This document shows, one piece after another, positions 17,525-29,263 of a DNA stretch of 64,000 bases. The notes under the pieces are model-generated. The model was given only the letters and a program-made list of their open reading frames with translations. It searched no databases and was not told the origin of the DNA. The stretch comes from Bacillus subtilis. GTDB lineage: Bacteria > Bacillota > Bacilli > Bacillales > Bacillaceae_C. Numbering within the stretch: the first letter of the stretch is position 1; every line of letters starts with the position of its first letter. The translations under genes were made by a program, and so were the position numbers. The stretch lies in NCBI RefSeq assembly GCF_008764245.1, contig NZ_VTQV01000001.1, forward strand, positions 112,995 through 176,994, written 5' to 3'.

Positions 17525-18931
17525 TTACATAATATGAATAGGTGTACCTAAAGCTTTTTCTGCTGCTTCCATTGAAATTTCACCTAAAGTAGGATGGGCA
17601 TGGATCGTCATAGCGATATCTTCAGCAGTCATTCCAGCTTCAATCGCTAGACCTAGTTCTGAAATCACATCAGAAGCATTGGAACCGGCGATTTGAGCAC
17701 CAATCACTAAACCATCCTCTTTACGAGTAATTAATTTCATAAAGCCATCTGTGCTGTTAAGGGATAATGCTCTACCGTTAGCAGCGAAAGGAAATTTAGC
17801 GGCTGTTATGTCAATGCCTTCATCCTTCGCTTGTTGTTCAGTATAACCAACTGTTGCAAGTTCTGGTTCAGAGAATACAACAGCAGGCATGCCAATGTAA
17901 TCCACTTCAGACGGTTGTCCAGAAATAGCTTCTGCCGCGATTTTACCTTCATAAGAAGCTTTATGAGCCAATGGTAGGCCTGGAACAATATCACCAATTG
18001 CATAAATATTATTCACGGAAGTGCGGCATTGTTTATCCACTTCAATTAATCCACGGTCATTCAACTTAACTCCTACTTGCTCAAGACCAAGTTCATCAGT
18101 GTTTGGTTTACGGCCGACCGTAACAAGGACATAATCTGCTTCTACCGTTTCTTCTTTGCCCCCGGCCTCATACGTAACTTTCACACCATCTTTCGTTTCT
18201 TCAACACCTTTAGCCATAGCTTTTGTTACTACGTTTACTTTTTTCTTTTTCAATCCTTTTGTAACGAGAGAAGTCATTTGCTTTTCAAAGCCACTAAGGA
18301 TGTCATCCGCACCTTCAAGAATGGTTACTTCTGTTCCAAGATTAGCATATGCAGTACCAAGCTCCGTACCAACATAACCTCCACCAATAACAACTAGTTT
18401 TTCAGGTAATTCTTTAAGGTTCAAAGCTCCAGTTGAATCAAGGACACGATCAGAGAACTTAAATGTAGGTAGTTCAATTGGATGTGATCCCGTAGCAATA
18501 ATAGCATTTTTAAAGGTATACGTTTGTGCTGATTTTTCGTCCATTACACGAATGTTATGGTCATCAACGAAATAAGCTTCCCCTTTAACAATCTCAACTT
18601 TATTACCTTTTAGTAAACCTTCTACACCACTCGTAAGTTTATTTACAACGCTACCTTTCCACTCCTGAAGTTTTGAAAAGTCAAGACTGACATTTTCAGC
18701 TTTAATTCCAAATTCTTCAGACTCTAGCGCATTCTCATAGCGGTGAGAAGCAGAAATCAAGGCTTTAGAAGGAATACATCCTACGTTTAAACAAACACCG
18801 CCAAGATTCCCTTTTTCAACGATGGTCACCTTTTGGCCAAGTTGAGCGGCACGAATTGCCGCTACATACCCACCTGGACCTGCTCCAATGACAAGTGTAT
18901 CTGTTTCAATCGGAAAATCTCCTACTACCAT
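17525..18931 (-). CDS. pdhD: Dihydrolipoamide dehydrogenase (E3) of pyruvate dehydrogenase
   Basis: E3 reoxidises the dihydrolipoyl arm of the complex with FAD and NAD+. The 468-residue protein has the N-terminal FAD site [12 protein letters not shown], the redox-active disulphide [13 protein letters not shown], the NAD site [12 protein letters not shown], and the C-terminal HAHPTLGE with the catalytic His of the dimer interface. The ATG at 18931 follows GGAGGGG. It starts three bases after the pdhC stop and is the last gene of the operon, followed by a strong terminator. Confidence 0.97.
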   Translation of the reverse strand: MVVGDFPIETDTLVIGAGPGGYVAAIRAAQLGQKVTIVEKGNLGGVCLNVGCIPSKALISASHRYENALESEEFGIKAENVSLDFSKLQEWKGSVVNKLTSGVEGLLKGNKVEIVKGEAYFVDDHNIRVMDEKSAQTYTFKNAIIATGSHPIELPTFKFSDRVLDSTGALNLKELPEKLVVIGGGYVGTELGTAYANLGTEVTILEGADDILSGFEKQMTSLVTKGLKKKKVNVVTKAMAKGVEETKDGVKVTYEAGGKEETVEADYVLVTVGRKPNTDELGLEQVGVKLNDRGLIEVDKQCRTSVNNIYAIGDIVPGLPLAHKASYEGKIAAEAISGQPSEVDYIGMPAVVFSEPELATVGYTEQQAKDEGIDITAAKFPFAANGRALSLNSTDGFMKLITRKEDGLVIGAQIAGSNASDVISELGLAIEAGMTAEDIAMTIHAHPTLGEISMEAAEKALGTPIHIM

Positions 18932-18934
18932 TTC

Positions 18935-20254
18935 TTACCCCTCCATTAATAAAAGTTCAGGATCGTTTAGTAACCGTTTGATGTGGTTTAATGCATGTTG
19001 CGCTGTTGCTCCATCAATCATTCTATGGTCAAAACTTAATGATAGAGCTAACACAGGGGCAGCAATGATTTCACCATCTTGAACAACTGGTTTTTCCGCA
19101 ATACGGCCAATTCCAAGAATAGCGACTTCTGGCTGATTAATAACTGGTGTAAACCACTGACCACCAGCAGAACCAATGTTAGTAATTGTGCAAGAAGCAC
19201 CTTTCATTTCATTAGGAGCTAATTTACCATCTCTTGCTTTCACAGCTAATTCATTAATTTCTTGTGAAATATTAAAGATGGATTTCGCATCTGCACGTTT
19301 CACAACCGGTACTAATAATCCTCTGTCTGTATCAGCAGCGATACCGATATTGTAATAGTGCTTATGAATGATTTCTCCCGCTTCATCATCAAGTGAAGTA
19401 TTAAGTGCTGGATATTCACGAAGCGCACTTACAAGTGCCTTGACGACATATGGCAAGAATGTAAGCTTAATATCTTTCTCAGCAGCTATAGCTTTGAATT
19501 TCTTCCGATGTGCAACAAGCTTCGTTACATCTATTTCATCCATCAACGTAACATGTGGAGCTGTATGCTTCGAATTAACCATAGCTTTTGCAATTGCTTT
19601 TCGGATACCACTCATTTTTTCACGTGTTTCCGGATATTCTCCCTCAGGGATAGCTACAGATGCTGCTTTTGTTTCTTCTTTCACTGGAGCTTCTGCTTGT
19701 TTCGCTTCTGGAGCTCCTCCTTGCAAGAAGGTATCAATATCTTCTTTTAGTACGCGGTTATTCTTACCAGAGCCATTTACTTGTTGAATATTAACCCCTT
19801 TTTCACGCGCATATTTTCTAACCGAAGGCATAGCAATAACACGTCTATTTGGGTCTACTTCGATTTCTGCTTGGGATCCGGCACCCGTTGCCTCTTCTTT
19901 TTGTTCAGTTTGAACTTCTGCTTTTTGCACATCTTGGCCAGCCTCAGCCGTAGATTGTACATCTGCTTCCGTTTTTTCTTCCCCATGATCTCCTTTAAAT
20001 TGAAGATCTTCATAACCTGGAGCATCAAATTTAATTAAAGCCTGTCCAACTGTAGCTGTTTGACCTTCTTCTACATAAATTTCTTCTACCGTACCTGCGA
20101 CAGGAGAAGGAATTTCTACTACAGCTTTGTCGTTTTGGACTTCACAAAGCGTATCATCTTCCTCAATTTTGTCACCTGGCTTTACAAACCATTTAACAAT
20201 ATCGCCTTCGTGAATTCCTTCACCAATGTCTGGCATTTTAAATTCAAATGACAC
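18935..20254 (-). CDS. pdhC: Dihydrolipoamide acetyltransferase (E2) of pyruvate dehydrogenase
   Basis: E2 is the core of the complex and transfers acetyl groups to CoA. The 439-residue protein has one lipoyl domain (residues 1-80, lipoyl-Lys in VQNDKAVVE), an Ala/Glu/Gln-rich linker, a peripheral-subunit-binding domain (about 125-160, [12 protein letters not shown]), a second linker and the catalytic domain with the active-site [13 protein letters not shown] at 20254 is chosen because AGGAGG lies nine bases upstream; the GTG at 20263 touches that site. A single lipoyl domain is usual for Bacillus. Confidence 0.96.
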   Translation of the reverse strand: MSFEFKMPDIGEGIHEGDIVKWFVKPGDKIEEDDTLCEVQNDKAVVEIPSPVAGTVEEIYVEEGQTATVGQALIKFDAPGYEDLQFKGDHGEEKTEADVQSTAEAGQDVQKAEVQTEQKEEATGAGSQAEIEVDPNRRVIAMPSVRKYAREKGVNIQQVNGSGKNNRVLKEDIDTFLQGGAPEAKQAEAPVKEETKAASVAIPEGEYPETREKMSGIRKAIAKAMVNSKHTAPHVTLMDEIDVTKLVAHRKKFKAIAAEKDIKLTFLPYVVKALVSALREYPALNTSLDDEAGEIIHKHYYNIGIAADTDRGLLVPVVKRADAKSIFNISQEINELAVKARDGKLAPNEMKGASCTITNIGSAGGQWFTPVINQPEVAILGIGRIAEKPVVQDGEIIAAPVLALSLSFDHRMIDGATAQHALNHIKRLLNDPELLLMEG

Positions 20255-20381
20255 GGTCTTCACCCTCCTGTTAATTCTTTGTTAAATAAATTTTTTAGAT
20301 CTAGAATAGTACCTTGTTGATTTGTGTAAACAACGGGTGGAATCGTTTATATCCAGCGTCTAACGCTTTTCTTCTTTGTTG

Positions 20382-21359
20382 TTAAAAGTCTAGTACCTTT
20401 TTAGCTGTTTCCATAATATCTTTGTGATTTGGCAACCAAACTGCCTCAGCTTGTGAGAATGGATATACAGTATCAGGCGCCGTTACTCTTAAAACGGGGG
20501 CTTCAAGACTAAGAATAGCTCTTTCTGTAATCTCTGAAACCACATTCGCAGCAATTCCAGCTTGTTTTTGTGCCTCTTGAACAACAATGGCACGATTAGT
20601 TTTTTCAACAGATGCAATAATTGTTTCCACATCAATTGGGCTAATGGTTCTTAAATCGATTACCTCAACTGAGTGTCCTTCTTTTTCTAGTTCTTCTGCT
20701 GCTTTTAAAGATTCATGGACCATTGCTCCGTATGTCACAATCGTTAAATCGGAACCTTCTCGTTTTACGTCAGCTTTTCCAAGTGGAATTGTGTATTCTT
20801 CTTCTGGAACCTCTTGACGGAATGAACGATACAATTTCATATGTTCCAAGAAAATAACTGGATCGTTGTCACGGATAGCAGAGATTAACAATCCTTTTGC
20901 TTCATAAGGAGTGGATGGGATCACTACTTTTAGTCCAGGTTGCTGTGCCATTAGACCTTCAAGACTGTCTGCGTGTAATTCCGGGGTATGCACTCCACCA
21001 CCAAATGGTGAACGAATCGTAATTGGTGCATGTTTCGTATTACCGGAACGGTATCTCCATCTAGCCATTTGACCATTTACAGAATCCATTACTTCATATA
21101 TAAATCCGAAAAATTGAATTTCAGGTACAGGTCGAAAACCTTGTTCTGCTAAACCAATCGAAAGACCGCCAATCCCCGACTCAGCAAGTGGTGTATCAAA
21201 TACTCGATCTTCCCCAAATTCTTTCTGAAGTCCCTCAGTTGCACGGAATACACCGCCATTCACGCCAACGTCTTCACCGAACACAAGTACATTTTCGTCG
21301 TTGCGCAATTCGGTACGAAGCGCATCCGTGATAGCTTGAATCATTGTCATTTGCGCCAT
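20382..21359 (-). CDS. pdhB: Pyruvate dehydrogenase E1 component, beta subunit
   Basis: The beta subunit pairs with PdhA to form the thiamine-diphosphate-dependent decarboxylase. The 325-residue protein has the transketolase pyrimidine-binding domain ([10 protein letters not shown] with the Glu that activates thiamine, then DTPLAESGI) and the C-terminal transketolase domain ([11 protein letters not shown]). Length is normal. The ATG at 21359 begins three bases after the pdhA stop, so the two are translationally coupled. The 127-base gap to pdhC holds a fragment like dispersed repeat A near 20351-20373. Confidence 0.97.
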   Translation of the reverse strand: MAQMTMIQAITDALRTELRNDENVLVFGEDVGVNGGVFRATEGLQKEFGEDRVFDTPLAESGIGGLSIGLAEQGFRPVPEIQFFGFIYEVMDSVNGQMARWRYRSGNTKHAPITIRSPFGGGVHTPELHADSLEGLMAQQPGLKVVIPSTPYEAKGLLISAIRDNDPVIFLEHMKLYRSFRQEVPEEEYTIPLGKADVKREGSDLTIVTYGAMVHESLKAAEELEKEGHSVEVIDLRTISPIDVETIIASVEKTNRAIVVQEAQKQAGIAANVVSEITERAILSLEAPVLRVTAPDTVYPFSQAEAVWLPNHKDIMETAKKVLDF

Positions 21360-21362
21360 GGC

Positions 21363-22883
<1,521 letters not shown>

Positions 22884-23540
22884 TTAATCTTTGTTGTCAT
22901 TCGTAATGTTAAAACCAGCTTTATTATAGAATTCTAACTTTTTCTCATTAAACTCTTCTGTCTTTTCATTGAACGTATTATTAGCTTCTTGAACTTTTTC
23001 ATACGCATTATTAGAAGCCTCAATTTGCTTTTCGAGTTTTTCCATAGACAACTCTTCATCTTTCATTAATTCATAGATTTTTTTATCTTCAGAAAGTCCT
23101 GTAAGATAGGCTGAGTAGAGCGTATCGTAAGCACTATAACGCTCATCCATGAGATCCGCCAATTTTTGCGCTTCTTTTTTTAGTTCCCCATCTTTTATTT
23201 TGTCTAATTCTGTTTTGGCTTTTTGAAATTCTTCTTTGGATTTTTCAAGCGCCTCTTTTTCTTTGTCTATCAGCTTTCGTCGTTCATCTAAATTCACCAA
23301 AGCTTCATCAGCCAATTTTTGAATTTGACCGAACTCTTTCATTCCAAGTTCCATAATTTCATCAAACAAAGCTTTCTCATCCGATTCTAATTTGTTCATT
23401 GGCTTTTGCTGTTTTTCAAAAGCGTTTTCTTGTGATGCAGCATCTTCCATAACTTGAAAGACAGTTTCTTCCGGAGAGGAGCATGCCGCAACCGTTACGG
23501 CTAATATACCAATGGCCAGAAAAGTAATCAGTTTCTTCAT
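22884..23540 (-). CDS. ykyA: YkyA-type coiled-coil lipoprotein
   Basis: The 218-residue protein has a lipoprotein signal with lipobox VAAC near residue 20 and then an almost continuous Lys/Glu-rich helical region (residues 45-195) with heptad character, so it is likely an extracytoplasmic coiled coil tethered to the membrane. It matches YkyA by type, length and place beside the deformylase gene. The frame is open further upstream to 23834, but ATG 23540 has AGGAGGG before it and starts the signal peptide. Its molecular role is unknown to me. Confidence 0.85.
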   Translation of the reverse strand: MKKLITFLAIGILAVTVAACSSPEETVFQVMEDAASQENAFEKQQKPMNKLESDEKALFDEIMELGMKEFGQIQKLADEALVNLDERRKLIDKEKEALEKSKEEFQKAKTELDKIKDGELKKEAQKLADLMDERYSAYDTLYSAYLTGLSEDKKIYELMKDEELSMEKLEKQIEASNNAYEKVQEANNTFNEKTEEFNEKKLEFYNKAGFNITNDNKD

Positions 23541-23590
23541 TAAAACCCTCCTAACATCTTCCATTAAAACTATACCCTTATAGCTAGAAT

Positions 23591-23619
23591 TTGACAACAT
23601 TCTTGAGAATAAATAAGAT
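23591..23619 (+). promoter_or_regulatory. Sigma-A promoter of def
   Basis: TTGACA (23591-23596) and TAAGAT (23614-23619) are 17 bases apart. The leader that follows carries a short perfect hairpin, CCAACA-aaa-TGTTGG at 23641-23655. Confidence 0.7.
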
Positions 23620-23736
23620 AAATTTATACTTTTTATTAGGCCAACAAAATGTTGGTCAGAAGACGTTGTGCTGGGACAGCGTGAATTTAGCTGTTCAACA
23701 TATATTTTTGGACTAGACTGGGGGGAAATGGATTTT

Positions 23737-24294
23737 ATGATTCGAATGAAAGATATTGTGAGAGAGGGCCATCCTGTTTTAAGAGAAACTGCACAAGAAG
23801 TCAAAATGCCGCCATCGCAAGAAGATATCCGCATTTTAAAAGAAATGCAACAATTTTTGGCTAATAGTCAGGATCCTGAATTAAGCGAAAAATATAATTT
23901 GCGTGCTGGAGTTGGCCTTGCTGCTCCACAAATTAATATATCTAAAAGAATGATCGCGGTTCGACTTGAGGAAGAGGATGGTAAAGAATATTGCTATTCC
24001 TTAATAAACCCTAAAATTATCAGCCACTCTGTTGAAAAGTCGTATTTGACTGCGGGAGAGGGCTGTTTATCTGTGGATCGGGATGTTCCCGGATATGTAC
24101 TTCGCCATGCACGTATTACGCTAAAAGGCTATGATATTGATCGGGAGCGAGAAGTAAAGCTACGATTAAAAGGAATGTCTGCTATTGTTTTCCAACATGA
24201 ACTGGACCATTTAAATGGCATCATGTTCTATGATCATATTGATAAGGACAATCCACTTAAAGCTCCTGAGGGCGCCATTCCGATAGACCGCTAA
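23737..24294 (+). CDS. def: Peptide deformylase
   Basis: Deformylase removes the formyl group from the initiator Met of new proteins. The 185-residue protein has the three family motifs in order: GVGLAAPQ, EGCLS with the metal-binding Cys, and HELDH with two metal His and the catalytic Glu. The insert NSQDPELSEKY is typical of Gram-positive class II enzymes such as B. subtilis DefB. Several in-frame starts exist; ATG 23737 aligns best with known DefB N-termini and lies 11 bases behind GGGGGG. It is divergent from ykyA. Confidence 0.95.
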   Translation: MIRMKDIVREGHPVLRETAQEVKMPPSQEDIRILKEMQQFLANSQDPELSEKYNLRAGVGLAAPQINISKRMIAVRLEEEDGKEYCYSLINPKIISHSVEKSYLTAGEGCLSVDRDVPGYVLRHARITLKGYDIDREREVKLRLKGMSAIVFQHELDHLNGIMFYDHIDKDNPLKAPEGAIPIDR

Positions 24295-24298
24295 TGTT

Positions 24299-24340
24299 CT
24301 CCTTTCATCAAACTTTCTTTGATGAAAGGAGATCTTTTTA
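24299..24340 (+). terminator. Terminator of def
   Basis: CTCCTTTCATCAAA (24299-24312) and TTTGATGAAAGGAG (24318-24331) form a perfect 14-bp stem with a five-base loop, followed by ATCTTTTTA. Confidence 0.92.
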
Positions 24341-24379
24341 TATACAAGAAACCGTTGCTCATTCAAAAGTCTCTTGTTA

Positions 24380-25147
24380 CTATAGCAAGCCAACCCTTTT
24401 TAATCCTTTTGCAATCCCATCCTGATCCACCTTGGTTGTCACGACATCTGCAACTTCCTTCACCTGGCGTAAAGCATTCCCCATTGCTACTCCAGTACCA
24501 ACTGTTTTCAACATTTCGATATCATTTAAGCCATCTCCAAATGCATAAACGTCTTCCATTTCAAAGCCAAGTTTCTCGATAAGTTTCTGTATCCCTTTTG
24601 CCTTTGATCCGCCTTTTGGGATAACATCAACTGAATTTTCATGCCATCTAATAAAATCAAATTCACTAAACTGGTCTGTATAAGCCTCTTCTTGTTTATT
24701 AACAAAAAGGAGAGCTTGATAAATAGTGGTTTGCCAATAAAAATCTGTATGAAATTGTGGGTGGGCTAATTGTAACGTCCCTAAACTCTCTTCAATACGT
24801 TGATCATAATCTACATTTGCTTTAAGTGTTGAACGATTCATATAGACAATCGGATGTCCTTTCTCTCTTGCCACTTTTTCCAATTCGCTAAGATTTTCGG
24901 GCTGTAGTGGGTTTTCGAAAATGACATTTCCATTAAATACAACAAATTGCCCATTAAAACTTACATATGATTCCATACCTAATTCTTTTAAGAGTGGTTC
25001 TACCATAAACGGGGCCCTTCCTGTTGCTAGGGCTGTGTACACGCCACTCTTCTGTAATTTTATGATGGCCTCTCTAGTAGACTGAGGTAATTCCTTATGA
25101 TCATCCAGTAAAGTCCCATCGATATCAAAAAAGACAATTTTGCTCAT
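24380..25147 (-). CDS. ykrA: Cof-type HAD phosphatase (YkrA)
   Basis: The 255-residue enzyme belongs to the HAD Cof subfamily of small phosphate-ester phosphatases. Motif I is DIDGTLLDD (residues 8-16), motif II TALATGR near 40-43, motif III Lys in KGGSKAKG, and motif IV GDGLNDIEML. The C2-type cap lies between motifs II and III. Substrates are probably sugar phosphates or FMN-like compounds, not predictable from sequence. GGAGG lies ten bases before the ATG at 25147. Position beside def and rpoY fits B. subtilis ykrA. Confidence 0.9.
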   Translation of the reverse strand: MSKIVFFDIDGTLLDDHKELPQSTREAIIKLQKSGVYTALATGRAPFMVEPLLKELGMESYVSFNGQFVVFNGNVIFENPLQPENLSELEKVAREKGHPIVYMNRSTLKANVDYDQRIEESLGTLQLAHPQFHTDFYWQTTIYQALLFVNKQEEAYTDQFSEFDFIRWHENSVDVIPKGGSKAKGIQKLIEKLGFEMEDVYAFGDGLNDIEMLKTVGTGVAMGNALRQVKEVADVVTTKVDQDGIAKGLKRVGLL

Positions 25148-25309
25148 TTCTTAGTAGCCTCCAATTTTTTCCTTCTCGTGGTGATGATAGTTTTTATCCA
25201 AAAGCATATAATAAATTTACATAAATTGCACAAAAAGGGACTTCTCCCGGATAAGTTACTTTTACTTTCAGCTTTAATCGGTTAAAATAGAATTAAGGAG
25301 TGAACCACA

Positions 25310-25381
25310 ATGTTGAAAAAGCTCAAGAAAAAGCTTTTAAAACAGTGGAAAGACTTACTAAAAAAGAAAACGATCGCTTGA
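25310..25381 (+). CDS. 23-residue cationic amphipathic peptide in its own transcription unit
   Basis: An ATG nine bases behind AAGGAG opens a 23-codon frame with ten Lys, one Asp and a Leu/Trp/Ile spacing that gives one hydrophobic helix face (residues 2, 5, 9, 10, 13, 16, 17). The unit appears self-contained: TAAAAT (about 25283-25288) may be a -10, and a stem-loop terminator follows 22 bases after the stop. Net charge is about +9. No function can be assigned; membrane activity or a regulatory leader are possibilities. It lies between ykrA and rpoY. Confidence 0.6.
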   Translation: MLKKLKKKLLKQWKDLLKKKTIA

Positions 25382-25402
25382 CCTGCTATTCACCTTTTAA
25401 TC

Positions 25403-25440
25403 AAGCCCCTCTGAAATTAGGAGGGCTTATTCTTTATTTT
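25403..25440 (+). terminator. Terminator after the 23-codon peptide gene
   Basis: AAGCCCCTC and GAGGGCTT form a stem with one bulge around a nine-base loop, followed by the T-rich ATTCTTTATTTTT. Confidence 0.75.
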
Positions 25441-25502
25441 TAATAATGCATGCCATTAAATTGATATAAAAAAACAAAGAAATGCAATAAGGAGAGGTAA
25501 AC

Positions 25503-25715
25503 ATGATTTTTAAAGTTTATTATCAAGAAGAACTCAAAGAAATGCCCGTTCGTGAAAAAACAAAAACCTTATATTTAGAATCTACTAGCGAGCGAGAGGT
25601 AAGAAAGTCTTTAAAAAACCGCCCAATTAATATTGAATTTGTTCAAGCTTTGGAAGGGGCTTATTTGGAGTATGAAAAAAATAGCCCACACTTTACATTA
25701 CAGGAGAACTCATAA
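25503..25715 (+). CDS. rpoY: RNA polymerase epsilon subunit
   Basis: The 70-residue protein matches the epsilon subunit of Firmicutes RNA polymerase (YkzG family, DUF1447): [18 protein letters not shown], then the TKTLYLES strand and [14 protein letters not shown]. Epsilon binds near the polymerase secondary channel and resembles phage Gp2 in fold. The ATG at 25503 follows AAGGAGAGG. The stop TAA overlaps the rnjA ATG by one base, so the pair is translationally coupled, as in B. subtilis ykzG-rnjA. Confidence 0.93.
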   Translation: MIFKVYYQEELKEMPVREKTKTLYLESTSEREVRKSLKNRPINIEFVQALEGAYLEYEKNSPHFTLQENS

Positions 25716-27382
25716 TGAAATTTGTAAAAAATGATCAAACAGCAGTATTTGCTCTTGGAGGATTAGGCGAGATTGGGAAAAACACTTATGGTGTCCAATT
25801 TCAAGATGAAATTATCGTCATTGATGCGGGAATTAAATTTCCCGAAGATGAGTTGCTTGGGATTGATTATGTGATTCCAGATTATACTTATTTGCTGAAA
25901 AATAGTGATAAAATTAAAGGTCTCTTTATCACTCATGGACACGAGGACCATATTGGTGGCATCCCATACTTACTTCGCCAAGTGAATATTCCGATATATG
26001 CAGGTAAGCTTGCCATGGGACTGATACGTAACAAGCTCGAGGAACATGGATTATTACGTCAGGCCCAACTGCATGAAATTCACGAGGAAGAGATCATTAA
26101 ATTCCGAAAAACGTCCGTATCTTTCTTCCGTACGACTCATAGTATCCCGGATTCATATGGGATCGTTGTGAAAACTCCACCAGGTAATATTGTTCATACC
26201 GGTGATTTCAAATTTGACTTCACACCTGTTGGAGAGCCTGCCAACCTTACTAAGATGGCCCAGATTGGACAAGAAGGCGTACTTTGTCTTTTATCTGATA
26301 GTACAAACGCTGAAGTCCCTAACTTCACAATGTCAGAAAGACGTGTAGGAGACAGTATCGATGAAATTTTTCGTAAGGTGGAAGGCAGGGTTATTTTTGC
26401 GACCTTCGCTTCCAATATTCACAGATTACAACAAGTTACAGATGCGGCTGTTGCAAACGGTAGAAAAATTGCTGTCTTTGGACGCAGTATGGATGCCGCC
26501 ATTGAGATCGGACAAGATTTAGGCTATATTCGCGCACCGAAAGATACATTTGTTAGTCCGCAACAATTAAATCGACTTCCCGCCAATAAAGTTACGATTC
26601 TTTGTACTGGTAGTCAAGGTGAGCCTATGGCTGCTCTTTCAAGAATTGCCAATGGTACACATCGGCAAATCCAAATACAGCCTGGTGATACGGTCGTATT
26701 CTCTTCATCTCCGATCCCAGGAAACACGATTAGTGTTAACCGAACCATTAATCTGCTATATAGAGCAGGGGCAGACGTGATCGCCGGATCGTTAAATAAT
26801 ATCCATACTTCTGGTCACGGAGGTCAACAGGAACAAAAATTAATGCTTCGTCTTATGAAACCAAAGTTTTTCATGCCCATTCATGGTGAATTCCGGATGC
26901 AAAGAATGCACGCAAAATCTGCCGTAGAATGTGGCGTTTTAGAAGAAAATTGTTTTGTAATGGATAATGGCGAAGTCCTCGCACTTAGTAGTGAGGCAGG
27001 AAGCATAGCAGGGAAAATTCCATCTGGCTCCGTCTATATTGATGGTAGTGGAATCGGGGATATCGGGAATATCGTTTTACGTGACAGAAAAATTCTATCT
27101 GAAGAAGGCTTAGTGATTGTTGTCGTTTCCATCAACATGGAAACTCACCAAATTGTTGCTGGTCCTGATATTATTTCAAGAGGATTTGTCTATATGAGAG
27201 AATCTGGGGATCTTATTAATGAGGCACAGAAAAACATTACAAATCACTTAAATAAAGTAATGGACCGAAAAACGACGCAATGGGCTGAAATAAAAACAGA
27301 AATTATTGATACTCTTACACCATTTCTTTATGAAAAGACAAAAAGACGCCCAATGATCTTACCTATTATTATGGAAGTCTAA
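25715..27382 (+). CDS. rnjA: Ribonuclease J1
   Basis: RNase J1 is a 5'-3' exonuclease and endonuclease central to mRNA decay and 16S rRNA maturation in Firmicutes. The 555-residue protein has the metallo-beta-lactamase motif HGHEDHIGG, the further metal ligands HTGDFKFD, the beta-CASP insertion (residues about 210-370) with FGRSMDA and SSSPIPGN, and the late HTSGHGG and IHGEFRM motifs. Length equals that of B. subtilis RnjA. It overlaps rpoY by one base. A dispersed repeat and a terminator follow. Confidence 0.97.
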   Translation: MKFVKNDQTAVFALGGLGEIGKNTYGVQFQDEIIVIDAGIKFPEDELLGIDYVIPDYTYLLKNSDKIKGLFITHGHEDHIGGIPYLLRQVNIPIYAGKLAMGLIRNKLEEHGLLRQAQLHEIHEEEIIKFRKTSVSFFRTTHSIPDSYGIVVKTPPGNIVHTGDFKFDFTPVGEPANLTKMAQIGQEGVLCLLSDSTNAEVPNFTMSERRVGDSIDEIFRKVEGRVIFATFASNIHRLQQVTDAAVANGRKIAVFGRSMDAAIEIGQDLGYIRAPKDTFVSPQQLNRLPANKVTILCTGSQGEPMAALSRIANGTHRQIQIQPGDTVVFSSSPIPGNTISVNRTINLLYRAGADVIAGSLNNIHTSGHGGQQEQKLMLRLMKPKFFMPIHGEFRMQRMHAKSAVECGVLEENCFVMDNGEVLALSSEAGSIAGKIPSGSVYIDGSGIGDIGNIVLRDRKILSEEGLVIVVVSINMETHQIVAGPDIISRGFVYMRESGDLINEAQKNITNHLNKVMDRKTTQWAEIKTEIIDTLTPFLYEKTKRRPMILPIIMEV

Positions 27383-27385
27383 TAA

Positions 27386-27537
27386 GAAAAGCGTAAGCGC
27401 CCGTTTAGCGACGTACAAACTTTTTAGGAGCCTGACGAGATAAAGGAAACACGATGAACCCGAAGGGTGAATCGATGTTGACTTATCGTAGGAAGGCACC
27501 GAAAGTTTGCTAGTCGCTGGGCGCTGGAGCTAGATCA
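27386..27537. repeat. Dispersed repeat A, longest copy (MITE-like)
   Basis: About 150 non-coding bases directly after rnjA start with AAGCGTAAGCGCC and GTTTAGCGAC and end with GTCGCTGGGCGCTGGAGC, so the ends are imperfect inverted repeats. Parts of the same head sequence recur at 9370, 35437 and 56651. No transposase is encoded. Confidence 0.7.
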
Positions 27538-27573
27538 AGCATTAGCCATTTTTTATACTTTCTTACCATATAT

Positions 27574-27608
27574 AAAAAAGCGGAGGATAATCCTCCGCTT
27601 TTTTATAT
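27574..27608. terminator. Bidirectional terminator between rnjA and ktrC
   Basis: AAAAAAGCGGAGGA and TCCTCCGCTTTTTT flank TAA. The A-run and T-run serve both convergent genes. Confidence 0.9.
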
Positions 27609-27634
27609 GACCGCCCAGGCGTCTTGCGTCTTTC

Positions 27635-28294
27635 CTAGCCTAACACCTTTTTTTCAAAGCGATTAATATCTGTATCTGCCCCGATCACAATTAAAATATC
27701 GCCTGACTGTAAGGGCGCTTCTGCTGGTGGAGTGACAATAATTTCCCTTCCTCGTTTTATAGCTACAATGTTAATTCCATATCGAGCTCGTACATCTAAA
27801 TCAATCAAAGAATGTCCAGCTAATAATTCATTCACCTTTATTTCTACAATACTATATTCATCAGAAAGTTCCAGATAATCGAGAATATTTTTCGAAACAA
27901 TATAATGGGCAATTCGTCGCCCCATATCCCTTTCAGGATGTACAACATGGTCGGCACCAATTTTCTGAAGAACTTTTGCGTGATGATCATTTTGGGCTTT
28001 TACTGTTATATAATGGACACCTACTTCTTTCAAAATAAGCGTCGTTAGGATACTGGATTGAATATCATCGCCGATCGCGACGATGACGTGATCAATATTT
28101 CTTATCCCTAAATTCTTCAGAACCGCTTCATCTGTCGTATCAGCAATGGCTGCGTGAGTGGCAATCGCCGCATATTCGTTTACCCTTTCCTCATCCTTAT
28201 CAATAGCTAGAACTTCCATTCCCTGTTCTAATAATTCCGTACAAATACTTCCTCCAAAGCGACCAAGACCAATAACCGCGAATTGTTTCTTCAT
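27635..28294 (-). CDS. ktrC: Ktr potassium channel regulatory subunit KtrC
   Basis: KtrC is the cytosolic gating ring of the low-affinity K+ uptake system KtrCD. The 219-residue protein has an N-terminal RCK_N Rossmann domain (VIGLGRFGGSI, then LAIDKDEE) that binds ATP/ADP or NAD, and a C-terminal RCK_C domain (about 135-219) that binds c-di-AMP in B. subtilis. The ATG at 28294 is chosen, seven bases behind GGGGG; the ATG two codons earlier is too close. The partner KtrD is encoded at 49887-51242. Position next to rnjA fits ykqB. Confidence 0.93.
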   Translation of the reverse strand: MKKQFAVIGLGRFGGSICTELLEQGMEVLAIDKDEERVNEYAAIATHAAIADTTDEAVLKNLGIRNIDHVIVAIGDDIQSSILTTLILKEVGVHYITVKAQNDHHAKVLQKIGADHVVHPERDMGRRIAHYIVSKNILDYLELSDEYSIVEIKVNELLAGHSLIDLDVRARYGINIVAIKRGREIIVTPPAEAPLQSGDILIVIGADTDINRFEKKVLG

Positions 28295-28324
28295 ACTCAT
28301 TCCCCCAGCCTACAAAATAATACA

Positions 28325-29188
28325 TTACTTTCCACTTTCTAGCTCTTTAGCAAATGTCCAACCATCTTCTTGATAAATTTTTCCTTCTTTTAATAGTTTT
28401 CCTAAAGCACGTTTAAATGACCCTTTACTCATATCAAATCGTTTCTTAATATCTTCCGGTTGGCTTTTATCTGTATAAGGCATCGATCCACCACGTCCTA
28501 ATAAATAATCGAAAATCAGAATTGCATCCTGATCAATCCTTTCGTGCGTCCGTGGCATTAAAGAAATATTGATTGTACCATCCTTTTTTACATCAATAAC
28601 CCGGCCAACGATTTCTTCACCTAACCGTGGTTCTTTTGTTCTTTCAGATTCATGAAGAAACCCTACAATCCCTTCATCCGTTATAATCGAAGAACCAACA
28701 AGAAGAACCCGGAACACAGTCCCATGAACAGATCGGTTTAAATAACCTTTATCCGCCTCTTTTGCTTGTGCTCTCATCACTTCATCCGTTGCTGGCATTG
28801 CAAATAATCGATCTTTATTATTCTTAACCAATGTACAGAAGAGCTTATCCCCTTCTTTAGGCCAAAGTTGCATTGAATCTGGTAGATCATCTAGTGATAC
28901 AAGAATATCCTTTTTTAATCCTATATCAACGAAAACACCAAGTCCTTCTTTTATTCCGACTACTTCAACCCAATCATATTTCCCCACTTGGATAGAAGGA
29001 ATCGTCTGTGAAGCAGACAACCGTCCTTGATGATCTTGATATAAAAACACCTCTATTTTTTGATCAAGCTCAATTGAATCATTTATTTCAAGATGATGTA
29101 AAAGGACATCCTCTTCACCATCTGACAAAAAATACCCGAAAGGTGCTTCACGCACCACTGTTAAACATGCTGTTGTTCCAGCTTCCAT
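28325..29188 (-). CDS. cvfB: S1 RNA-binding protein of the CvfB/YitL family
   Basis: The 287-residue protein carries tandem S1-type OB domains (residues about 1-60, 65-130 and 145-210) followed by a winged-helix domain (about 225-285, DIKKRFDMSKGSFKRALGKLLKEGKI). This is the architecture of CvfB, an RNA-binding virulence regulator in Staphylococcus, and of YitL in Bacillus. It probably acts after transcription on mRNAs. ATG 29188 is chosen because GGAGG lies seven bases upstream. It is upstream of ktrC by 30 bases in the same direction, so cotranscription is likely. Confidence 0.88.
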   Translation of the reverse strand: MEAGTTACLTVVREAPFGYFLSDGEEDVLLHHLEINDSIELDQKIEVFLYQDHQGRLSASQTIPSIQVGKYDWVEVVGIKEGLGVFVDIGLKKDILVSLDDLPDSMQLWPKEGDKLFCTLVKNNKDRLFAMPATDEVMRAQAKEADKGYLNRSVHGTVFRVLLVGSSIITDEGIVGFLHESERTKEPRLGEEIVGRVIDVKKDGTINISLMPRTHERIDQDAILIFDYLLGRGGSMPYTDKSQPEDIKKRFDMSKGSFKRALGKLLKEGKIYQEDGWTFAKELESGK

Positions 29189-29263
29189 AATTGATCCTCC
29201 GATCTGAATATTCATTCCTGAATAATGTCCATTATATCATGTCGCCATGACAAAAAAAGGATA

